A stretch of 64,000 nucleotides of DNA. It comes from Ramlibacter pinisoli. GTDB taxonomy: Bacteria > Pseudomonadota > Gammaproteobacteria > Burkholderiales > Burkholderiaceae_C. The notes under the pieces are model-generated. The model was not told the DNA's origin and made no database searches. It saw nothing but the letters and a program-made list of their open reading frames with translations. Every line of letters begins with the position of its first letter. Within the stretch, counting starts at the first letter, position 1. The stretch spans positions 310,001 through 374,000 of the forward strand of contig NZ_WSEL01000009.1 in NCBI RefSeq assembly GCF_009758015.1, given 5' to 3'. Of this stretch, positions 23,270-35,276 are shown in pieces. A program made the translations under genes and the position numbers.

Positions 23270-24585
23270 TCAGCCCATCCAGCGGGGCAGCGCCGTCGCG
23301 ATCGAGGGGATCCAGAACACGGCCGCCAGCAGCAGCAGGCTCATGGCCACGTAGGGCACCACGGCGCGGAAGATGTGGCCCATGGTCACGGCCGGTGGCG
23401 CCACGCCGCGCATGGTCATGAGCAGCAGCCCGTGCGGCGGCAGCAGCAGGCCCAGCTGCATGCAGATCAGGAACATCACGCCGAACCAGACCAGGTCGAC
23501 GCCGAGCCCCTGCACGACGGGCATGAAGATCGGCAGGGTGATCATCATCATGCTGACCTGGTCGACGAAGATGCCCAGGAAGATCAGCACCAGCATCATG
23601 CCGGCGACGATCATGCCGGTGGACCACCCCTTCCCCGTGATCATCTGGACCAGCCCGTTGCTGGCGCCGGAAAACGACAGGATCTGCGCGAACGTGGTGG
23701 CGCCCAGGATGATGAACAGGATCATTCCCGAGATGCCCGCCGTGCCCTTGAGGGCCTTGAGCAGCGCGTCGAACGTGAGGGCGCGGTAGGCCAGCGCCAG
23801 CACCAGGGTGGCGAAGGCGCCCAGCGCCGCACATTCGGTGGGCGTGGCCCAGCCCGCGGCCAGCGCGCCCACCACCACGCCGAAGATGGACAGCGTGGGC
23901 AGCACATAGCCGAAAAAGGGCTGCCAGCGCTCCCAGCCGCTGTAGGCCCGCTGCTCGTCGGCGGCCGGCGCCAGCGAGGGCGTGACCCGCACCCGCACGA
24001 CGATCCACAGCACGAAGGCCACCGACAGGATCACGCCCGGCAGCACGCCGCCGATCAGCAGCTTGGAAATGGAGATGCCGGAGAGCGACCCGAGCAGGAC
24101 CGTGAGCGCCGAGGGCGGGATCAGCATGTCCACGGCGCCGATGGCCATGATGGGCCCCGTGGCGAGCGTCGGGTGGTATCCCTTGGCCAGCATCACCGGC
24201 AGCAGCAGGGAGCCGAGCATCGCCGTGGTGGCGATGGTCGAGCCCGAGATCGCGGAGAACACCGTGCCCGCGACCACCGCCACCACCGCCAGGCGCCCCG
24301 GCACGCGCCGGATCAGCCGCTCGATCCCCTCGATCACCTTCAGCGCCAGGCCGGTGTGGAACAGGATCTCGCCCATCAGCACGAAGAGGGGGATGGGCGT
24401 GAGCGAGAAGGCCGTCACCGAGCCCACGCTGCTGCGCGCCAGCTGCGCCAGCCCCACCTCGCCGCCCATGTAGAGGAAGGCGCCGACGATGTTGACGGTG
24501 ATGAAGGTCAGCGCCACCGGCATGCCGATGAACAGCAGGAGCGTGGAGCCCCCCAGCATCAGCCAGGCGGCAACGACCCAGCTGC

Positions 24586-24589
<4 letters not shown>
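23270..24589 (-). CDS. TRAP transporter large permease (DctM family)
   Basis: 439 residues from MSSWVVAAWLMLGGSTLLLF, with about 12 membrane segments. DctM hallmarks: SLTPIPLFVLMGEILFHTGL, GTVFSAISGSTIATTAMLGS, IPPSALTVLLGSLSGISISKLL, GWATPTECAALGAF, and LPPHGLLLMTMRGVAPP near the C-terminus. The ATG overlaps the small-permease stop by ATGA. It is the last gene of a minus-strand run that begins with iorA at 29788. Confidence 0.94.
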
Positions 24590-26144
<1,555 letters not shown>

Positions 26145-27608
26145 TCAGGCAGACGCCAGCATGTGCTCCAGCGCCTGCCCGCTCTCGTCGGCCAGGGCGG
26201 CACGCGCCAGCTCCGACAACCGCCGGGCGCCGGCCTCGTCGCCCTCCAGCCGCGGCAGTTCGCCGAGCAGGCGCTGGAAGTTGCGCCAGCCGCGCGCGTG
26301 GGTGTCGCCGTAGCCCTTCACGAGGCGCTGGCTGCGCGCGAGCTCCAGCGCCAGCGCCGGCTGGCTGCCGGCCAGGCGCTGGATCCCGGCCAGCCAGGTG
26401 CGGATGCGTTCCTGCTCGACACCGAAGCGCAGCGACCGCGGCCGCAGTGGCCGCAGCGCCGCGATGGCGTAGAGCAGCAGGAAGCCGCGCAGCGAGCTGG
26501 TGCGCACGATGCGGCCGCTGCGCGTGAAGCGCCCGAGCGCGCCGCGGGCCCAGCCGGTGGCGAGCAGCCAGCGACCCAGTCCCGCCGGCAGGATGTCGGC
26601 GATCTCCTCGACGCGCGGATGCATGAACTCGTTGATGTGCAGCAGCTGCCCGTCCGTGAGCTTGACCTCCCCTGCGACGCGGTCGAAGCGGCTACGGCGG
26701 GTCTTCAGGTCGGCGACGCGGATCGCATCCTCGTAGGTCATCCACAGCGCGAGATGGCGCGCGGTTTCGGTGAGCACGTCGCCGGTGTCGCGCAACGGCT
26801 GCAGCAGGTCCAGGTAGGCGGCGGCATAGGGCACGTCCTGGAAATCGGCCAGGCGCAGCACGCCGTGCCGCAGCGTGTCCTGCACGTGGAGGGGAAAGCC
26901 GGCGCCGATGCGCTCGTCCAGGGCCGCCAGCCGCGGGCCGAGCCGCACCGGCGGCACGGCGTCCGGCGGCAGCGCCTCCGGCGCGAGAGCGGCGGCATGA
27001 CCGGCGGCGAACGCCTTCAGGCTCGCCTGCACGCCCACCCCGCCGCGCCGGATCGCCTCCTCGAACTGCGCCCGCTCGAACGGCAGCGCGCCCGACGCGG
27101 CCAGGGCGCCGAACAGCGCCGGGGCGATCGGCCCCGCGGCCTGTTCCGCGATGGCCGCGAAGTCGGCCGCCACGAGGCGAGCGGCCGCGGCGCGAGCACC
27201 GTCGAGGAGCTTGGGCGCGTCGACCCGGCCATCGCCCATCGCGGTGCGCTCCGTCATCGAGTAGACGCGATGGGTGGAGACGATGAAGGTGGTGCGCTCG
27301 CTGCTCACCAGTCCGCGCTGCAGCGCACGGCCCGCTTCCATCAGTTCGGACGCGATGACCACGTCGACCTCGCCCGGCACGGGAGACAGGGCCAGCACCG
27401 GCCGCGCGTCCGCGGGCACCGCGGCACGCGGGAACAGCTCCAGGTAGTACACGGTCGCGCCCGTGCGCTGGGCCACGCCGGGCACCGAGGTCGCCTGGAC
27501 GAGGTAGCCGTGGTGCTCGGCCAGGTCCACCAGCCATTCGGACAGCACGCCGCCGCCCTCCCCTCCCATGGCGAGCAGGGCGATGGTGATCGCGCGGGGC
27601 TGCGTCAT
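26145..27608 (-). CDS. iorB: Indolepyruvate ferredoxin oxidoreductase beta subunit-like protein with long C-terminal extension
   Basis: 487 residues. The N-terminal ~190 residues form the 2-oxoacid:acceptor oxidoreductase gamma-type domain (LLAMGGEGGGVLSEWLVDLAE, TSVPGVAQRTGATVYYLE, VDVVIASELMEAGRALQRG). The remaining ~300 residues form the helical extension seen in proteobacterial IorB proteins (ALWMTYEDAIRVADLKTRRSR, KLTDGQLLHINEFMHPRVEE, SQRLVKGYGDTHARGWRNF). With IorA it oxidatively decarboxylates arylpyruvates to aryl-acyl-CoA, reducing ferredoxin. Its ATG overlaps the iorA stop. Classical archaeal IorB is about 200 residues, so the long form is a lineage feature. Confidence 0.88.
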   Translation of the reverse strand: MTQPRAITIALLAMGGEGGGVLSEWLVDLAEHHGYLVQATSVPGVAQRTGATVYYLELFPRAAVPADARPVLALSPVPGEVDVVIASELMEAGRALQRGLVSSERTTFIVSTHRVYSMTERTAMGDGRVDAPKLLDGARAAAARLVAADFAAIAEQAAGPIAPALFGALAASGALPFERAQFEEAIRRGGVGVQASLKAFAAGHAAALAPEALPPDAVPPVRLGPRLAALDERIGAGFPLHVQDTLRHGVLRLADFQDVPYAAAYLDLLQPLRDTGDVLTETARHLALWMTYEDAIRVADLKTRRSRFDRVAGEVKLTDGQLLHINEFMHPRVEEIADILPAGLGRWLLATGWARGALGRFTRSGRIVRTSSLRGFLLLYAIAALRPLRPRSLRFGVEQERIRTWLAGIQRLAGSQPALALELARSQRLVKGYGDTHARGWRNFQRLLGELPRLEGDEAGARRLSELARAALADESGQALEHMLASA

Positions 27609-29788
27609 GCGGCGAGACCTTCCAGGCGGCGGGCGATCCGGCCCTGCAGCCAGCCGATCACGGCACTCCGCACGCGCTGCGCGAAGTGGTCCCAGCGGGT
27701 GGGGTTGTTGACGATCTCGGCGCGGTAGAACGACGGGCACAGCACCGCCGCGTGCGCCGCCTCCCCGCACAGGCCGCAGCCGACGCAGCTGTCGACGACC
27801 GCCGCGACCGGGTCGCGCCGCAGCGGATCGGGGTTGGGCCGGATCGTGAGCGACGGGCAGCCGGACAGCCGGATGCAGGAATGGTCGCCGGTGCAGGTGT
27901 CCGGGTCGACGCCGAAGCGCTCGCGCACGACGCGCCGGCCCTCGCCGATCGCCTTCTTCACCAGTGGCCGCACGCGCCGCTGCTTGTTCAGCATGCACTC
28001 GGACGAGGCCACGATCACCTTGGGGCCCTTGGCTTTCGTGGTCAGCGCCTCGCGCAGGACGTCGCGCATGCGCTCCAGGCTGTAGGTGTGGTCCACCGTC
28101 CGGACCCATTCGACGCCCACGCCGCGCACGGCCTTCTCGATCGGGTGCTTCGTGGACCGGATCGGGCTGTCGGCCTTCGACGACAGCAGGTCCTGCCCGC
28201 CGGTCGCCGCCGAATACCCGTTGTCGACCACCAGCAGCACGTTGTCCGTCTGGTTGAAGACCGCATTGCCGACCCCGCTGGTCAGGCCGTTGTGCCAGAA
28301 GCCGCCGTCGCCCATGATGGACAGCGTCCTCCTGCCCGTCTCCGGCGTGTTGAAGGCCGCCGCGCCCGCCCAGCCGAGGCCGTAACCCATGGTGGTCGCG
28401 CCGATGTTGAAGGGCGGCAGGATGGAGAACAGGTGGCAGCCGATGTCGCAGCTGATGTGGTGGGGGCCCAGTTCGCGCTCCACCAGCTTGATGGCGGTGA
28501 AGATCGGCCGCTCGGGACAACCGGTGCAGAACGAGGGCGGGCGGCCATGCACCTGGGCGGTGGCGTCCTGGATCGCGATGGTCTTCAGGCCCGCGGCCGC
28601 CGGCACCGCAGGCACCGCCGGCAGGGCGCCGGCGGGAAGGGCGCGGCCCTCGATCAGCGCCGGGGCCACCTGCTGCAGGAAGCGGGCGATGCCCTGCAGC
28701 AGCAGTCCCCCCGTGTACTCGCCGGCCTTGGGCAGGAAGTCCTTGCCGTGCACTTTCGTCTGCACGTCGGCGCGGCGCAGTGCCGCGTGCACCGCCTGCT
28801 CGATGAAGTCGGGCTGGCCCTCCTCCACGATCAGGATCGCCCGCTTGCCGGCGCAAAAGCGGGTGAACTCCTCGTCCACCAGCGGATAGGTGACGTTCAG
28901 CACGTAGAGCGGCACGCGCGAATGGCCGAAGGGATCCGCGACCTGCAGCAGTTCCAGCGTCCGCAGCACGCCGTTGTAGAGCCCGCCCTGCAGCACGATG
29001 CCGAAGTCCTGCGCGTCCTCGGCGAAGAACTCGTTGAGCCCGCGCTCGCGGATGAAGCGCACTGCCGCCGGCCAGCGCTGGTTCACCTTCTCCTGCTCGT
29101 GCAGGTAGGTGGACGGCGGCAGCGCGATGCGCTCGGTGTCGCGCCGCGGGTGCTCGATCGCATCCTTGAGCGTGAAGTCCGCGCGCCGGTTGTCGCTGGC
29201 GGTGAAGCTGCCGTGCACGTGGCAGGCGCGGATGCGCAGTTCCAGCATCACCGGCGTGCGGCTCGCCTCCGACAGTTCGAACCCCTGCTCCACCGCCCGC
29301 ACGATGCTGGGAAGGTTGGGACGCGGGTCCAGCAGCCAGACCTGCGACTTCATCGCGAAGGCATGCGAGCGCTCCTGCATGATGCTGGAGCCCTCGCCGT
29401 AGTCCTCGCCGACGATGATCAGCGCGCCGCCCGTGACGCCGCCCGAGGACAGGTTGGCGATGGCGTCCGACGCCACGTTGGTGCCCACCGGGGACTTGAA
29501 GGTCACGGCGCCGCGCAGCGGGTAGTTGACCGAGGCGGCCAGCGTGGCGGCGGCCGTCGCTTCCGAGGCGCTGTGCTCGAAGCGGATGCCCAGCTCGCGC
29601 AGGATGTCGTTGGCATCCGTGAGGACATCCATCAGGTGCGAGATCGGTGCGCCCTGGTAGCCGGCGACATAGGACACGCCGGACTGCAGCAGCGCCTTGG
29701 TCACGGCCAGGATGCCCTCGCCGCGGAACTCCTCGCCCGCCGCCAGGCGCAGCTTGCCGACTTCGCTGGTGAAGGATCGCTCGGCCAT
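27605..29788 (-). CDS. iorA: Indolepyruvate ferredoxin oxidoreductase alpha subunit
   Basis: 727 residues from MAERSFTSEVGKLRLAAGEE; the TTG at 29815 gives a longer frame but neither has a clear Shine-Dalgarno. The N-terminal pyrimidine domain has GYQGAPISHLMDVL and EHSASEATAAATLAASVNYP. The thiamine diphosphate motif is MGDGGFWHNGLTSGVGNAVFNQ, with VVDNGYSAATGGQ after it. The C-terminus has one 4Fe-4S cluster motif (CVGCGLCG, followed by a fourth Cys in VLCPS) and an upstream CTGDHSC segment that may bind a second. It is divergent from a LysR gene and followed by iorB and a complete TRAP system on the same strand. Confidence 0.92.
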   Translation of the reverse strand: MAERSFTSEVGKLRLAAGEEFRGEGILAVTKALLQSGVSYVAGYQGAPISHLMDVLTDANDILRELGIRFEHSASEATAAATLAASVNYPLRGAVTFKSPVGTNVASDAIANLSSGGVTGGALIIVGEDYGEGSSIMQERSHAFAMKSQVWLLDPRPNLPSIVRAVEQGFELSEASRTPVMLELRIRACHVHGSFTASDNRRADFTLKDAIEHPRRDTERIALPPSTYLHEQEKVNQRWPAAVRFIRERGLNEFFAEDAQDFGIVLQGGLYNGVLRTLELLQVADPFGHSRVPLYVLNVTYPLVDEEFTRFCAGKRAILIVEEGQPDFIEQAVHAALRRADVQTKVHGKDFLPKAGEYTGGLLLQGIARFLQQVAPALIEGRALPAGALPAVPAVPAAAGLKTIAIQDATAQVHGRPPSFCTGCPERPIFTAIKLVERELGPHHISCDIGCHLFSILPPFNIGATTMGYGLGWAGAAAFNTPETGRRTLSIMGDGGFWHNGLTSGVGNAVFNQTDNVLLVVDNGYSAATGGQDLLSSKADSPIRSTKHPIEKAVRGVGVEWVRTVDHTYSLERMRDVLREALTTKAKGPKVIVASSECMLNKQRRVRPLVKKAIGEGRRVVRERFGVDPDTCTGDHSCIRLSGCPSLTIRPNPDPLRRDPVAAVVDSCVGCGLCGEAAHAAVLCPSFYRAEIVNNPTRWDHFAQRVRSAVIGWLQGRIARRLEGLAA

Positions 29789-29903
29789 GGTGGTACCGGT
29801 GGTGACTGGCCGCAATCTAGCCAGCCGGAGCGCATTTGGCGAATGGGTTTCACGGATGATCTACATTCACCGCATCCATGATCAGGGTGAACCCTGAGGC
29901 CCC

Positions 29904-30812
29904 ATGAACTTCCGGCAACTGGACCTCAACCTCCTGCGCGTGCTGGCGGCCATCCACCGCAGCGGTTCGGTGACGGCCGCCGGCCGGTCGCTGTCGCTGT
30001 CGCAGTCGGCGACCAGCAACGCACTCGCGCGGCTGCGCGATTTCTTCCAGGACGACCTGTTCGTGCGCTCGCCCGCCGGGCTGCAGCGCACCCGCCTGTG
30101 CGAGCAGCTGGCCCCGGCGGTGCTGGCGCACCTGCTGTCCCTGGAGGCGCTGGTCACGGACCGGGACCAGTTCGACCCGGCCCGCAGCGACACGACCTGG
30201 CGGCTGTCGCTGTCGGACCTGGGCGAGATGCTGTTCCTGCCGCCGCTGGCCTCGGCCCTGCGCCAGCGCGCACCGCAGACACGCATCAGCAACATCTCCG
30301 TCGCTGGCACCGCCGTCGCCACCGCGCTGGAGACGCGCGAGATCGACTGCGCCATCGGCATCCTCCAGCCGCGCCACCGCGGGGTGCATGCCGACCTCCT
30401 GTTCCGCGAGCAGTACGTCGCGATCACCGCGCCCGGCTGGCGGCCCGCCAGCGGCCGCGCCGGCAGCAGCCTCACCCGCACGCAGCTGGCCGCCGCCTCG
30501 CTCGTGGTGGCCTCGCCCACGGCCACCTTCCACAGCAGCGTGGAGGAGATGCTCGTGCAGGAGCGGCTGGCCGACCGCATCGTGCTGCGGGCGCGCCACT
30601 TCGGCGCCCTGCCGGAGCTGGTCACCACCTCGGACCTGATGGCGATCGTGCCCGCCATGTACGCGGCCAGCCGCCCGCACCTGCGCACCTGGAAGCTGCC
30701 CTTCGCGCCGAAGTACGACGTGCGGCTGGTCTGGCACGCGAGCACCGCCCGCGACGCCGCGCAGCAGTGGTTGCGGGCGCTGCTGCACGAACTGTTCGGC
30801 CGGACGCCTTGA
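29904..30812 (+). CDS. LysR family transcriptional regulator, probable regulator of iorAB
   Basis: 302 residues. The HTH is MNFRQLDLNLLRVLAAIHRSGSVTAAGRSLSLSQSATSNALARL, of the NodD/NahR-like branch (QLDLNLLRVL...SNALARLR, then DDLFVRSPAGLQRT). The effector domain follows (TTWRLSLSDLGEMLFLPPLA). It starts 115 bp from iorA in the opposite direction. The spacer contains GGCGAATG (29838-29845) and CATTCACC (29864-29871), an almost perfect inverted pair that could be its binding site. Confidence 0.93.
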   Translation: MNFRQLDLNLLRVLAAIHRSGSVTAAGRSLSLSQSATSNALARLRDFFQDDLFVRSPAGLQRTRLCEQLAPAVLAHLLSLEALVTDRDQFDPARSDTTWRLSLSDLGEMLFLPPLASALRQRAPQTRISNISVAGTAVATALETREIDCAIGILQPRHRGVHADLLFREQYVAITAPGWRPASGRAGSSLTRTQLAAASLVVASPTATFHSSVEEMLVQERLADRIVLRARHFGALPELVTTSDLMAIVPAMYAASRPHLRTWKLPFAPKYDVRLVWHASTARDAAQQWLRALLHELFGRTP

Positions 30813-30878
30813 CGCGCCGGGCCGCGGCGGGCGCATCGCCTCCGCGGCCGCCTGAGCGGGGCGCGGTACCCTCGCCCC

Positions 30879-31817
30879 ATGGAACTGCGGCAATTGCGCT
30901 ACTTCGTGCGCGTGGTCGAACTGGGGAGCATGAGCCGGGCGGCGGTGGACCTGGACGTCGTGCAGTCCGCGGTCAGCCAGCAGATCGCGCGGCTGGAAGG
31001 CGAGCTGGCCACGCGGCTGCTGCAGCGCGGCTCCAACGGAGTGGTGGCCACCGAGGCCGGCCTGGCGTTTTTCCAGCAGGCCCAGCTCGCGCTGCGGCAC
31101 GCCGACGAGGCCGGGCGCGCCGCGCAGCAATCGCGCCTGTCCGGCAGCGTGAGCGTGGGCCTGGCGCCCACCACGGCCTCGGTGCTGGGGCTGCCGCTGA
31201 TGCTGGCAGTTCGCGAGCGCTACCCCGACGTGCGGCTGCACATGGTGGAGAGCCTGTCGGGGCACCTGTCGGCCATGCTCAATGCGCGCCAGCTCGACCT
31301 GGCCGTGCTGTTCGACGCCGATCCCGGCCGGCGCTGGAGCGTCACGCCGCTGGTGGAGGAAAAGCTCTACCTGATCCAGGCACGGGGCGGGGGCCGCAAG
31401 CCGCTGCCGGCGCGCATCCGGCTGGCCGACGTGAAGGACCTGCCGCTGATCCTGCCGAGCGGCTCGCACGGCCTGCGCAGCACGCTCGACAGCGCGTTCT
31501 CCAGCGGCCGGCTCGCCCGGCTCCTGCCGGTGGAGATCGATTCGCTCGCCCTGCTCATCGATGCCGTGCGCTCGGGACTGGGCTGCACCATCCAGCCGCG
31601 CGCCGCCCTGGCGCGCGCCGCCGACGCCGAGGCAGCCTTCGAGGTGGCCGAGATTACCGGCGGGCGGCTGCGCCGGCTCAATTCCCTGTGCAGCATCTCC
31701 GACGAGGAACTGTCGCCGGCGGCGCTGGCGGTGCGGGTGACCCTGGCCGACTGCGCGCGCGAGCTCGTCGACAGCGGCCGCTGGGCCGGCGCCCGCTTCA
31801 GCCATCACGAAGCCTGA
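30879..31817 (+). CDS. tcuR: LysR family regulator, TcuR-like
   Basis: 312 residues. The HTH is MELRQLRYFVRVVELGSMSRAAVDLDVVQSAVSQQIARLEGELATRLLQRG in the first 50 residues, then an effector domain of the Nac/Cbl-like subgroup (GSVSVGLAPTTASVLGLPLM, HMVESLSGHLSAMLNARQLDLAVLF). It is immediately upstream of, and codirectional with, tcuA and tcuB, the arrangement known for the tricarballylate operon regulator. The symbol rests on this context and is less certain than the family. Confidence 0.85.
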   Translation: MELRQLRYFVRVVELGSMSRAAVDLDVVQSAVSQQIARLEGELATRLLQRGSNGVVATEAGLAFFQQAQLALRHADEAGRAAQQSRLSGSVSVGLAPTTASVLGLPLMLAVRERYPDVRLHMVESLSGHLSAMLNARQLDLAVLFDADPGRRWSVTPLVEEKLYLIQARGGGRKPLPARIRLADVKDLPLILPSGSHGLRSTLDSAFSSGRLARLLPVEIDSLALLIDAVRSGLGCTIQPRAALARAADAEAAFEVAEITGGRLRRLNSLCSISDEELSPAALAVRVTLADCARELVDSGRWAGARFSHHEA

Positions 31818-31876
31818 TACCCCTCTGAGGATTCCCCTCTGGCCCGGGCCGGCCGTCACGTCTACAGTGCGGCGGG

Positions 31877-33280
31877 ATGCATGACGTCCTGGTGATCGGC
31901 GGCGGCAACGCCGCCCTGTGCGCCGCCCTGATGGCCCGCGAGGCCGGGGCCAGCGTGCTCCTGCTCGAAGCGGCCCCGCGCGAATGGCGCGGCGGCAATT
32001 CCCAACACACCCGCAACCTGCGCTGCATGCACGATGCGCCGCAGGACGTGCTGCTCGAGGCCTACCCCGAGGAGGAGTTCTGGCAGGACCTGCGCAAGGT
32101 CACCGGCGGCAACACCGACGAGCAGCTCGCCCGGCTGGTGATCCGGGCCTCCTCCACCTGCCGCACCTGGATGCGCAAGCACGGCGTGCGCTTCCAGCCC
32201 TCGCTGGCCGGCACGCTGCACCTGTCGCGCACCAACGCCTTCTTCATGGGCGGCGGCAAGGCGCTGGTCAACGCCTATTTCCGCAGCGCCGAGAGCCTGG
32301 GCGTGGAGATCCGCTACGAGACCCCGGTCGACCGGCTGGAACTGCAGGACGGCCGCTTCGTGGCGGCGCATGCCGGCGGCCGGCGCATCGAGGCCAGGGC
32401 CTGCGTCGTCGCCTCGGGCGGCTTCGAGTCCAACCGCGACTGGCTGCGCGAGGCCTGGGGCCGGAACGAGCGCGGCGAGTGGCCGTCCGACAACTTCCTG
32501 ATCCGCGGCACCCGCTTCAACCAGGGCGTGCTGCTCAAGGACCTGATGGCCCAGGGCGCCGACACCATCGGCGACCCCACCCAGGCGCACTGCGTGGCCA
32601 TCGATGCCCGCGCCCCGCTCTACGACGGCGGCATCGTCACGCGCGTCGACGCCGTGTCCCTGGGCGTCATGGTCAACCAGGAGGGCAAGCGCTTCCACGA
32701 CGAGGGCGAGGACTTCTGGCCCAAGCGCTATGCGCTGTGGGGCCGGCTGGTGGCGCTGCAGCCGGCCCAGATCGGCTACTGCATCATCGACGCCAAGGCC
32801 GTCGGGCGCTTCATGCCGCCGGTGTTCCCCGCCGTGAAGGCCGACACCCTGCCCGAGCTGGCCCGCGCCCTGGGCCTGGATCCCACCACCTTCATGCAGA
32901 CCCTGGACGCCTTCAATGCCGCCTGCCGCCCCGGCACCTTCGACCACACCGTGATGGACGACTGCCGCACCGAGGGCCTCACGCCGCCCAAGACCCACTG
33001 GGCCCGGCCCATCGACACCCCGCCGTTCCACGGCTACGCGCTGCGGCCCGGCATCACCTTCACCTACATGGGACTGAAGACCGACGCCCGGGCGCGGGTG
33101 CACTTCGGCGGCGCCCCCAGCGACAACCTGTTCGTGGCCGGCGAGATGATGGCCGGCAACGTGCTGGGCAAGGGGTACACCGCGGGGGTGGGCATGAGCA
33201 TCGGCACGGCGTTCGGCCGCATCGCCGGCACCGAGGCGGCCCGCGCCGCCCAGAAGGAGACCGCCGATGCAGTCGCTTGA
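31877..33280 (+). CDS. tcuA: FAD-dependent tricarballylate dehydrogenase
   Basis: 467 residues. The FAD-binding site is [22 protein letters not shown] at the N-terminus with [21 protein letters not shown]. The flavin/substrate region includes [52 protein letters not shown] and the C-terminal [19 protein letters not shown] with [20 protein letters not shown]. TcuA oxidises tricarballylate to cis-aconitate in the cytosol. The gene overlaps tcuB by 14 bp. The [21 protein letters not shown] ending distinguishes it from ordinary fumarate reductase flavoproteins. Confidence 0.92.
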   Translation: MHDVLVIGGGNAALCAALMAREAGASVLLLEAAPREWRGGNSQHTRNLRCMHDAPQDVLLEAYPEEEFWQDLRKVTGGNTDEQLARLVIRASSTCRTWMRKHGVRFQPSLAGTLHLSRTNAFFMGGGKALVNAYFRSAESLGVEIRYETPVDRLELQDGRFVAAHAGGRRIEARACVVASGGFESNRDWLREAWGRNERGEWPSDNFLIRGTRFNQGVLLKDLMAQGADTIGDPTQAHCVAIDARAPLYDGGIVTRVDAVSLGVMVNQEGKRFHDEGEDFWPKRYALWGRLVALQPAQIGYCIIDAKAVGRFMPPVFPAVKADTLPELARALGLDPTTFMQTLDAFNAACRPGTFDHTVMDDCRTEGLTPPKTHWARPIDTPPFHGYALRPGITFTYMGLKTDARARVHFGGAPSDNLFVAGEMMAGNVLGKGYTAGVGMSIGTAFGRIAGTEAARAAQKETADAVA

Positions 33281-34436
33281 CGCCCTGGCACGCGAGGCCG
33301 TGGCCCTGGCCAACGGCGAGGTCGTGCCGGCCACGGACTCCGCCGCCGCCACCACCGAAGCGGCGCGGCAGATGCAGATCTGCAATGCCTGCCGCTACTG
33401 CGAGACCTTCTGCGCCGTCTTCCCGGCCATGACGCGCCGGCTCGACTTCAACGCCGGCGACATCCACTACCTGGCCAACCTGTGCCACAACTGCGGCGCC
33501 TGCCTGCACGCCTGCCAGTACGCGCCGCCGCACGAATTCGCGGTCAACGTGCCGCGTGCCATGGCGCAGGTGCGCCAGCAAACCTACACCGACCACGCCT
33601 GGCCGCAGGCGCTGGGGGCGCTGTACCGCCACAACGGCGTGACGCTGGCCCTGGCCGGCGCCGGCGGGCTGGCACTGTTCCTGGTGCTGGTGCTGGCGCT
33701 GCGCGGCACCCTGCTGCATGAGCCGCTGGCCGGCAACTTCTACGCCGTCTTCCCGCACAACCTGCTGGTGGCGCTGTTCGGCGCCGCCTTCGGCTGGGCG
33801 GTGCTGGCACTGGGCATCGGTGCGTCGCGGTTCTGGCGCGGCCGCACGCCGGGCGCGGTGACGGGCGCCTCGGCCGCGGAGGCCGCGCACAACGCGCTCG
33901 CCCTCACCTACCTGGACGGCGGCCACCACGAGGGCTGCAACGAGTCCGACGACCGCTACACGCTGGCCCGGCGCCGGTTCCACCACCTGACGTTCTACGG
34001 CTTCCTGCTGTGCTTCGCGTCGACCGGCGTGGCCACGCTGTACCACTACGCGGGCCACCCGGCCCCCTACCCGGTCACCAGCCTGCCGGTGCTGCTGGGC
34101 ACCCTGGGCGGCCTGGGGCTGCTGGCGGGGCCGGCCGGCCTGCTGTGGCTGAACCTGCGCCGCCATCCCCTGCACGGCGACCCGGCCCAGCGCCCCATGG
34201 ACCGCGCCTTCATCGTGCTGCTGTTCGCCACCAGCCTCACCGGGCTGGCGCTGCTGGCCGGCCGCGACACCGGTGCCATGGCGCTGCTGCTGGCCGTGCA
34301 CCTGGGCTGCGTGCTGGCGCTGTTCCTCACGCTGCCCTACGGAAAATTTGCCCACGCCGTGTACCGCTGCGCCGCCCTGCTCCAATGGGCCATCGAGCGG
34401 CGGCAGCCGAACCGGCTGCAGTTGGGCGCCGACTGA
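33267..34436 (+). CDS. tcuB: Tricarballylate utilisation 4Fe-4S membrane protein
   Basis: 389 residues. Two cysteine clusters, [11 protein letters not shown] (about residues 39-49) and [12 protein letters not shown], bind iron-sulfur centres. They are followed by about six membrane segments and a central [27 protein letters not shown] segment. TcuB takes electrons from reduced TcuA flavin to the quinone pool. The start overlaps tcuA. The tcuC citrate-type permease that follows in Salmonella is absent here; a Bug binding protein is nearby instead. Confidence 0.92.
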   Translation: MQSLDALAREAVALANGEVVPATDSAAATTEAARQMQICNACRYCETFCAVFPAMTRRLDFNAGDIHYLANLCHNCGACLHACQYAPPHEFAVNVPRAMAQVRQQTYTDHAWPQALGALYRHNGVTLALAGAGGLALFLVLVLALRGTLLHEPLAGNFYAVFPHNLLVALFGAAFGWAVLALGIGASRFWRGRTPGAVTGASAAEAAHNALALTYLDGGHHEGCNESDDRYTLARRRFHHLTFYGFLLCFASTGVATLYHYAGHPAPYPVTSLPVLLGTLGGLGLLAGPAGLLWLNLRRHPLHGDPAQRPMDRAFIVLLFATSLTGLALLAGRDTGAMALLLAVHLGCVLALFLTLPYGKFAHAVYRCAALLQWAIERRQPNRLQLGAD

Positions 34437-34453
34437 TTGCCTGGAGAAGTGCC

Positions 34454-35236
34454 ATGAACCCTGGAGTCCTGCAGATCCCGTCGATGAAGGACCGCTGTTC
34501 CCCCGAGGAATGGCAGGCCCGCATCGACCTGGCCGCGTGCTACCGCCTGGTCGACCTGTACGGCATGTCCGACATGATGGCCAACCACATCTCGGTGCGC
34601 GTGCCGGGCGAGGAGACCTTCCTCATCAACCCCTACGGGATGATGTACGAGGAGATCACCGCCTCCTGCCTGCTCAAGGTCGACCTGGCGGGCACCGTCC
34701 TGTCCAGGCCCGACTTCGGCGCGCTGAACTACGGCGTCAACAAGGCCGGCTACGTGATCCACAGCGCCATCCACGAGGCCCGGCCCGAGGTCGGCTGCGT
34801 CATCCACACGCACAGCTGGGCGTCGATGGCGGTGTCGGCCCTCGACTGCGGCCTGTTGCCGATCACGCAGACCGCGATGCGCTTCCTGAAGATCGGCTAC
34901 CACGAGTACGAGGGCGTGGTGCTGAACGACGACGAGAAGGCTTCGCTGGTGCGCGACCTGGGCGACCGCGAAGCCGTCATCCTGCGCAACCACGGCGCGC
35001 TGGTGGTGGGCCGCACGGCCGGCGAGTGCTTCAACTGGACGCACCGGCTCGAGCTGGCCTGCCGCTCGCAGATCGCCGCCATGTCGTGCAACACCAGGCT
35101 GCGGCCGGTGCCGCCCGAGGTGCTGGAAGAGACCTGGAACAACTACCAGCCCGGCACGCGCAGGCCCTACGGCCTGATGGAATGGCCGGCGCTGCTGCGC
35201 AAGCTCGACCGGCTGGATCCGGGCTTCCGCACCTGA
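34454..35236 (+). CDS. Class II aldolase/adducin family protein
   Basis: 260 residues with CTGGAGAAG before the ATG. Zinc-binding His residues are in VGCVIHTHSWASMAVSAL and ILRNHGALVVGRTAGECF, and the substrate-binding N-terminal helix region contains YGMSDMMANHISVRVPG. FLINPYGMMYEEITAS is typical of the broad subgroup often found with Bug proteins, whose members are not all aldolases. It lies 17 bp after tcuB in the same direction. Possible roles are retro-aldol cleavage or decarboxylation of a carboxylate linked to the tricarballylate route; the substrate is unknown. Confidence 0.88.
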   Translation: MNPGVLQIPSMKDRCSPEEWQARIDLAACYRLVDLYGMSDMMANHISVRVPGEETFLINPYGMMYEEITASCLLKVDLAGTVLSRPDFGALNYGVNKAGYVIHSAIHEARPEVGCVIHTHSWASMAVSALDCGLLPITQTAMRFLKIGYHEYEGVVLNDDEKASLVRDLGDREAVILRNHGALVVGRTAGECFNWTHRLELACRSQIAAMSCNTRLRPVPPEVLEETWNNYQPGTRRPYGLMEWPALLRKLDRLDPGFRT

Positions 35237-35276
35237 GAGCGCCGGCGACAACAACGACAACGACAGGAGACAACGC